64,000 bases of DNA from the NCBI RefSeq assembly GCF_000740795.1, contig NZ_JGYG01000002.1, forward strand, positions 1-64,000. Reading direction: 5' to 3'. The notes under the pieces are model-generated. The model was not told where the DNA came from and did not search any database. It saw nothing but the letters and a program-made list of their open reading frames with translations. The position numbers and the translations under genes were made by a program. This DNA is from Haematobacter massiliensis. Lineage in GTDB: Bacteria; Pseudomonadota; Alphaproteobacteria; Rhodobacterales; Rhodobacteraceae. This document shows positions 61,665 through 64,000 of this stretch, one piece after another. Each line of letters starts with the position of its first letter. Position 1 is the first letter of the stretch.

Positions 61665-62083
61665 TCCTCGGTATCGGCACGGATCTTGCCAATATCGAGC
61701 GGATCGCGGCCACGCTGGAACGCTTCGGCGACCGCTTCCGCAACCGCGTCTTTACAGAGGTGGAGCAGCGGAAGGCCGAGCGGCGGGCCGATAGCGCGGG
61801 CACCTATGCCAAACGCTGGGCCGCGAAGGAGGCCTGCTCCAAGGCGCTTGGCACCGGCCTGCGCATGGGCATTTCCTGGAAGGACATGTCTGTCTCCAAT
61901 CTGGAAACAGGGCAGCCGGTGATGAAGCTTACGGGGTGGGCGGCGGAGCGCCTCCACCGCATGACGCCTGCCGGACATGAGGCCGTCATCCATGTCACGC
62001 TGACAGATGATCACCCCTGGGCGCAGGCCTTCGTGGTGATCGAGGCCCGGCCGCTTGTCGCCGAATCCGGCAAGGCAACTTGA
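61661..62083 (+). CDS. acpS: Holo-[acyl-carrier-protein] synthase
   Basis: Attaches phosphopantetheine to ACP, 140 residues. Landmarks are [13 protein letters not shown] at the N-terminus and [17 protein letters not shown]. The start is GTG at 61661, overlapping the pdxJ stop codon. Confidence 0.95.
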   Translation: MILGIGTDLANIERIAATLERFGDRFRNRVFTEVEQRKAERRADSAGTYAKRWAAKEACSKALGTGLRMGISWKDMSVSNLETGQPVMKLTGWAAERLHRMTPAGHEAVIHVTLTDDHPWAQAFVVIEARPLVAESGKAT

Positions 62084-62137
62084 CTTCCCCCACTCCCCGC
62101 CCGCATGAACGGGCTCGAAAACGGCAGGACGGACAGA

Positions 62138-62926
62138 ATGGCGAGCAAGGCAACGGCGAAAAGCGGCGGCATCGTCGAGACGATCAAGACCATCTTCTGG
62201 GCGCTGCTGATCGCAGGCGTATTCCGCAGCCTTTTCTTTCAGCCCTTCTGGATCCCGTCCGAATCGATGAAGGATACGCTGCTGGTCGGCGATTTCCTGT
62301 TCGTGAACAAGATGGCCTATGGCTATTCCCAGTATTCCTGCCCCTTCGGCCTCTGCCCGATTTCGGGCCGGCTCTTCGCCACGATGCCTGAACGGGGCGA
62401 CGTGGTCGTGTTCCGCCATCCCGTCGACGGGTCCGACTTCATCAAGCGTCTGATCGGGCTGCCGGGCGATACGGTTCAGGTCAGGAACGGCGTTCTGTTC
62501 ATCAACGGTCAGGAAGTGCCGCAGGTGCCTGCGGGCGACTTTTCCGAAACCTATGAGCCGCAGGGCCCGATGGGCAGCTACCCGCGCTGCGCCAATGCGC
62601 CTGTGGGCGAGGGCGGCACCTGCATCAAGCACCGCCTGCGCGAGACTCTGCCCGAAGGGCGGACGCATGACATCCTCGACATCGACATGAGCTATGCGGA
62701 TAATACGCCGCTGTTCACCGTGCCTGAGGGGCATTTCTTCTTCATGGGCGACAACCGCGACAACAGCCAGGACAGCCGCTTCTCGCAGGCGGTGGGCGGC
62801 GTCGGCATGGTGCCCTTCGAGAACCTGATCGGCCGGGCCGACCGGGTGATGTTTTCCTCCGCCGGGCGCTCCATGCTGTATTTCTGGACCTGGCGGTCCG
62901 ACAGGTTCTTCAAGGCGATCGAGTGA
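62138..62926 (+). CDS. lepB: Signal peptidase I
   Basis: Inner-membrane leader peptidase, 262 residues. One N-terminal membrane helix, the catalytic Ser in [15 protein letters not shown], the Lys in [12 protein letters not shown], and box [12 protein letters not shown]. Start ATG 62138 preferred; 62105 would add 11 residues. The rnc start overlaps its stop. Confidence 0.95.
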   Translation: MASKATAKSGGIVETIKTIFWALLIAGVFRSLFFQPFWIPSESMKDTLLVGDFLFVNKMAYGYSQYSCPFGLCPISGRLFATMPERGDVVVFRHPVDGSDFIKRLIGLPGDTVQVRNGVLFINGQEVPQVPAGDFSETYEPQGPMGSYPRCANAPVGEGGTCIKHRLRETLPEGRTHDILDIDMSYADNTPLFTVPEGHFFFMGDNRDNSQDSRFSQAVGGVGMVPFENLIGRADRVMFSSAGRSMLYFWTWRSDRFFKAIE

Positions 62927-63612
62927 AAGTCTCGCAGGAACTTCAGGCGTTTTCCGGCAGGCTGGGGCATGACTTCGATGACCCGGCGCTTCTGGTGCGG
63001 GCGCTGACCCATGCCTCCATCGGTTCGGCCACGCGGCCTGACAATCAGCGGCTGGAGTTTCTGGGTGACCGGGTGCTGGGCCTCATCATCGCGGATGCAT
63101 TGCTGTCTGCCGATTCGGGGGCGAGCGAGGGGCAAGTGGCGCCGCGCTTCAACGCGCTCGTTCGCAAGGAGACCTGTGCCGACGTCGCCCGCCAGATCGG
63201 TCTGGGGGATGTGCTGAAGCTCGGCCGGTCGGAGATGATGTCCGGTGGCCGGCGGAAGGAGGCGCTGCTCGGTGATGCGATGGAGGCGGTGATCGCCGCG
63301 CTCTATCTCGATGCGGGGCTGGAGACGACCCGCTCCATCGTGCTCTCGCTCTGGGGGGACCGGATCGACCGCGTCGATGCCGATGCCCGCGATGCCAAGA
63401 CCCAGCTTCAGGAATGGGCGCAGGCGCGGGGGCTGTCGCCGCCCCGCTATATCGAAAAGGGCCGTTCCGGGCCCGATCATGCCCCCGTGTTCACCATCGA
63501 AGTGCAGCTCGATAATGGGGAGACGGCAACCGCAAAGGCCAGGGCCAAGCGGCAGGCCGAACAGGCCGCGGCGCGTATGCTGCTCGACCGGCTGGAGGCC
63601 GGGGAGGGTTGA
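62923..63612 (+). CDS. rnc: Ribonuclease III
   Basis: Cleaves double-stranded RNA, 229 residues. The signature is [18 protein letters not shown] and the second acidic site [20 protein letters not shown] dsRNA-binding domain fills the last 70 residues. The start is GTG at 62923, overlapping the lepB stop (GTGA). Confidence 0.96.
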   Translation: MKVSQELQAFSGRLGHDFDDPALLVRALTHASIGSATRPDNQRLEFLGDRVLGLIIADALLSADSGASEGQVAPRFNALVRKETCADVARQIGLGDVLKLGRSEMMSGGRRKEALLGDAMEAVIAALYLDAGLETTRSIVLSLWGDRIDRVDADARDAKTQLQEWAQARGLSPPRYIEKGRSGPDHAPVFTIEVQLDNGETATAKARAKRQAEQAAARMLLDRLEAGEG

Positions 63613-63803
63613 TCCCGCCCGGGTCCGTACGCCTGCGCCGGTTGACCTGTCCCGGTGGATTTCCCCGCATCACGGGCGACTCGCCCCTTGCTGCACGGTA
63701 AATCCTCGCCCACGCTTGAAACGTCTGGGCGCGCTGCCGACCTTGGGATAGGAGCTGTCCCTTCCATTCCGGACCCGATTCCGGGCCTTTCAGGAGAAAT
63801 CGC

Positions 63804-64000
63804 ATGACCGAGACGACCCGCGCTGGTTTCGTCGCTCTGATCGGCGAGCCGAATGCCGGCAAGTCGACGCTCATGAACCGTATGGTGGGGGCCAAGGTCT
63901 CCATCGTCACCCACAAGGTGCAGACAACGCGCGCCCGCATCCGGGGCATCGTGATGGAGGGGCAGTCGCAACTCGTCTTCGTCGATACGCCCGGCCTGTT
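63804..64000 (+). CDS. era: GTPase Era, 5' part only
   Basis: Ribosome-assembly GTPase, cut by the right edge after about 65 codons. G1 is [10 protein letters not shown], the effector-region residues follow in [11 protein letters not shown], and G3 begins VDTPGL. CAGGAG precedes ATG 63804. Follows rnc after a 191-base gap with no recognised feature. Confidence 0.95.
   Translation, partial: MTETTRAGFVALIGEPNAGKSTLMNRMVGAKVSIVTHKVQTTRARIRGIVMEGQSQLVFVDTPGL

Overview
The window is high-GC, gene-dense DNA from an alphaproteobacterium, most probably a member of the Rhodobacterales (Rhodobacteraceae). This is inferred from gene content and order: an imuA-imuB-dnaE2 cassette, dnaB-alr-mlaE-mlaF, a TrcR (DUF1013) gene, a DUF2849/DUF934 sulfite-reduction operon, and the block rpoZ-rel-DUF2062-pdxJ-acpS-lepB-rnc-era. 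Almost everything is chromosomal housekeeping. I see no CRISPR array, prophage, complete insertion sequence, rRNA or tRNA gene.

Layout. Positions 1-760 are poorly coding and lower in GC, with one unrecognised partial ORF at the edge. 0.76-6.5 kb is the mutagenic translesion cassette. 6.7-10.1 kb holds a serine hydrolase, a flavin monooxygenase and an HWE/HisKA_2-type sensor kinase. 10.3-12.9 kb is alr-mlaE-mlaF (cell wall and outer-membrane lipid transport), followed by a GFA-family protein, dnaB and the pyrC-pyrE pair. 17.4-23.7 kb is a full urease operon, ureD-A-B-x-C-y-z-E-F-G, with three small non-urease genes interspersed. It converges on infC across a perfect hairpin.

25-30.4 kb carries fpr and the assimilatory sulfur operon cysG-DUF2849-cysI-cysH-DUF934, with a divergent Lrp-type regulator. 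Next come a glutamylpolyamine-synthetase-like gene plus an aminotransferase, two secreted or lipidated proteins (one an RNase T2), trcR and a cation-diffusion-facilitator relative. 36.9-39.6 kb is recR-ybaB-dnaX. Then follow tspO, metH, an MFS transporter, a DacA-type carboxypeptidase with a SPOR domain, a HAD phosphatase, clpS, an RsmC-like methyltransferase and an unusual SDR. 51.4-53.9 kb is a def-def-def-fmt operon whose third deformylase has lost catalytic residues. 53.9-56.7 kb is ispH-rnhA-TRIC-type channel plus a NYN-domain gene, and folK follows. The window ends in the rpoZ to era block, and era is cut by the right edge.

Genes that work together: DnaE2 with ImuA/ImuB in damage-induced mutagenesis; UreABC with the UreDEFG maturases; CysG making the siroheme that CysI needs, with CysH upstream in the same pathway; Def and Fmt in N-terminal formyl-methionine handling; and RpoZ with Rel in the stringent response.

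The least ordinary observations are a cluster of DnaA-box-like 9-mers upstream of dnaB, a probable AUA start codon for infC, the pseudo-deformylase, an SDR without the Tyr-Lys pair, a Cys/His-rich insert in MetH, and the non-urease genes inside the urease operon.
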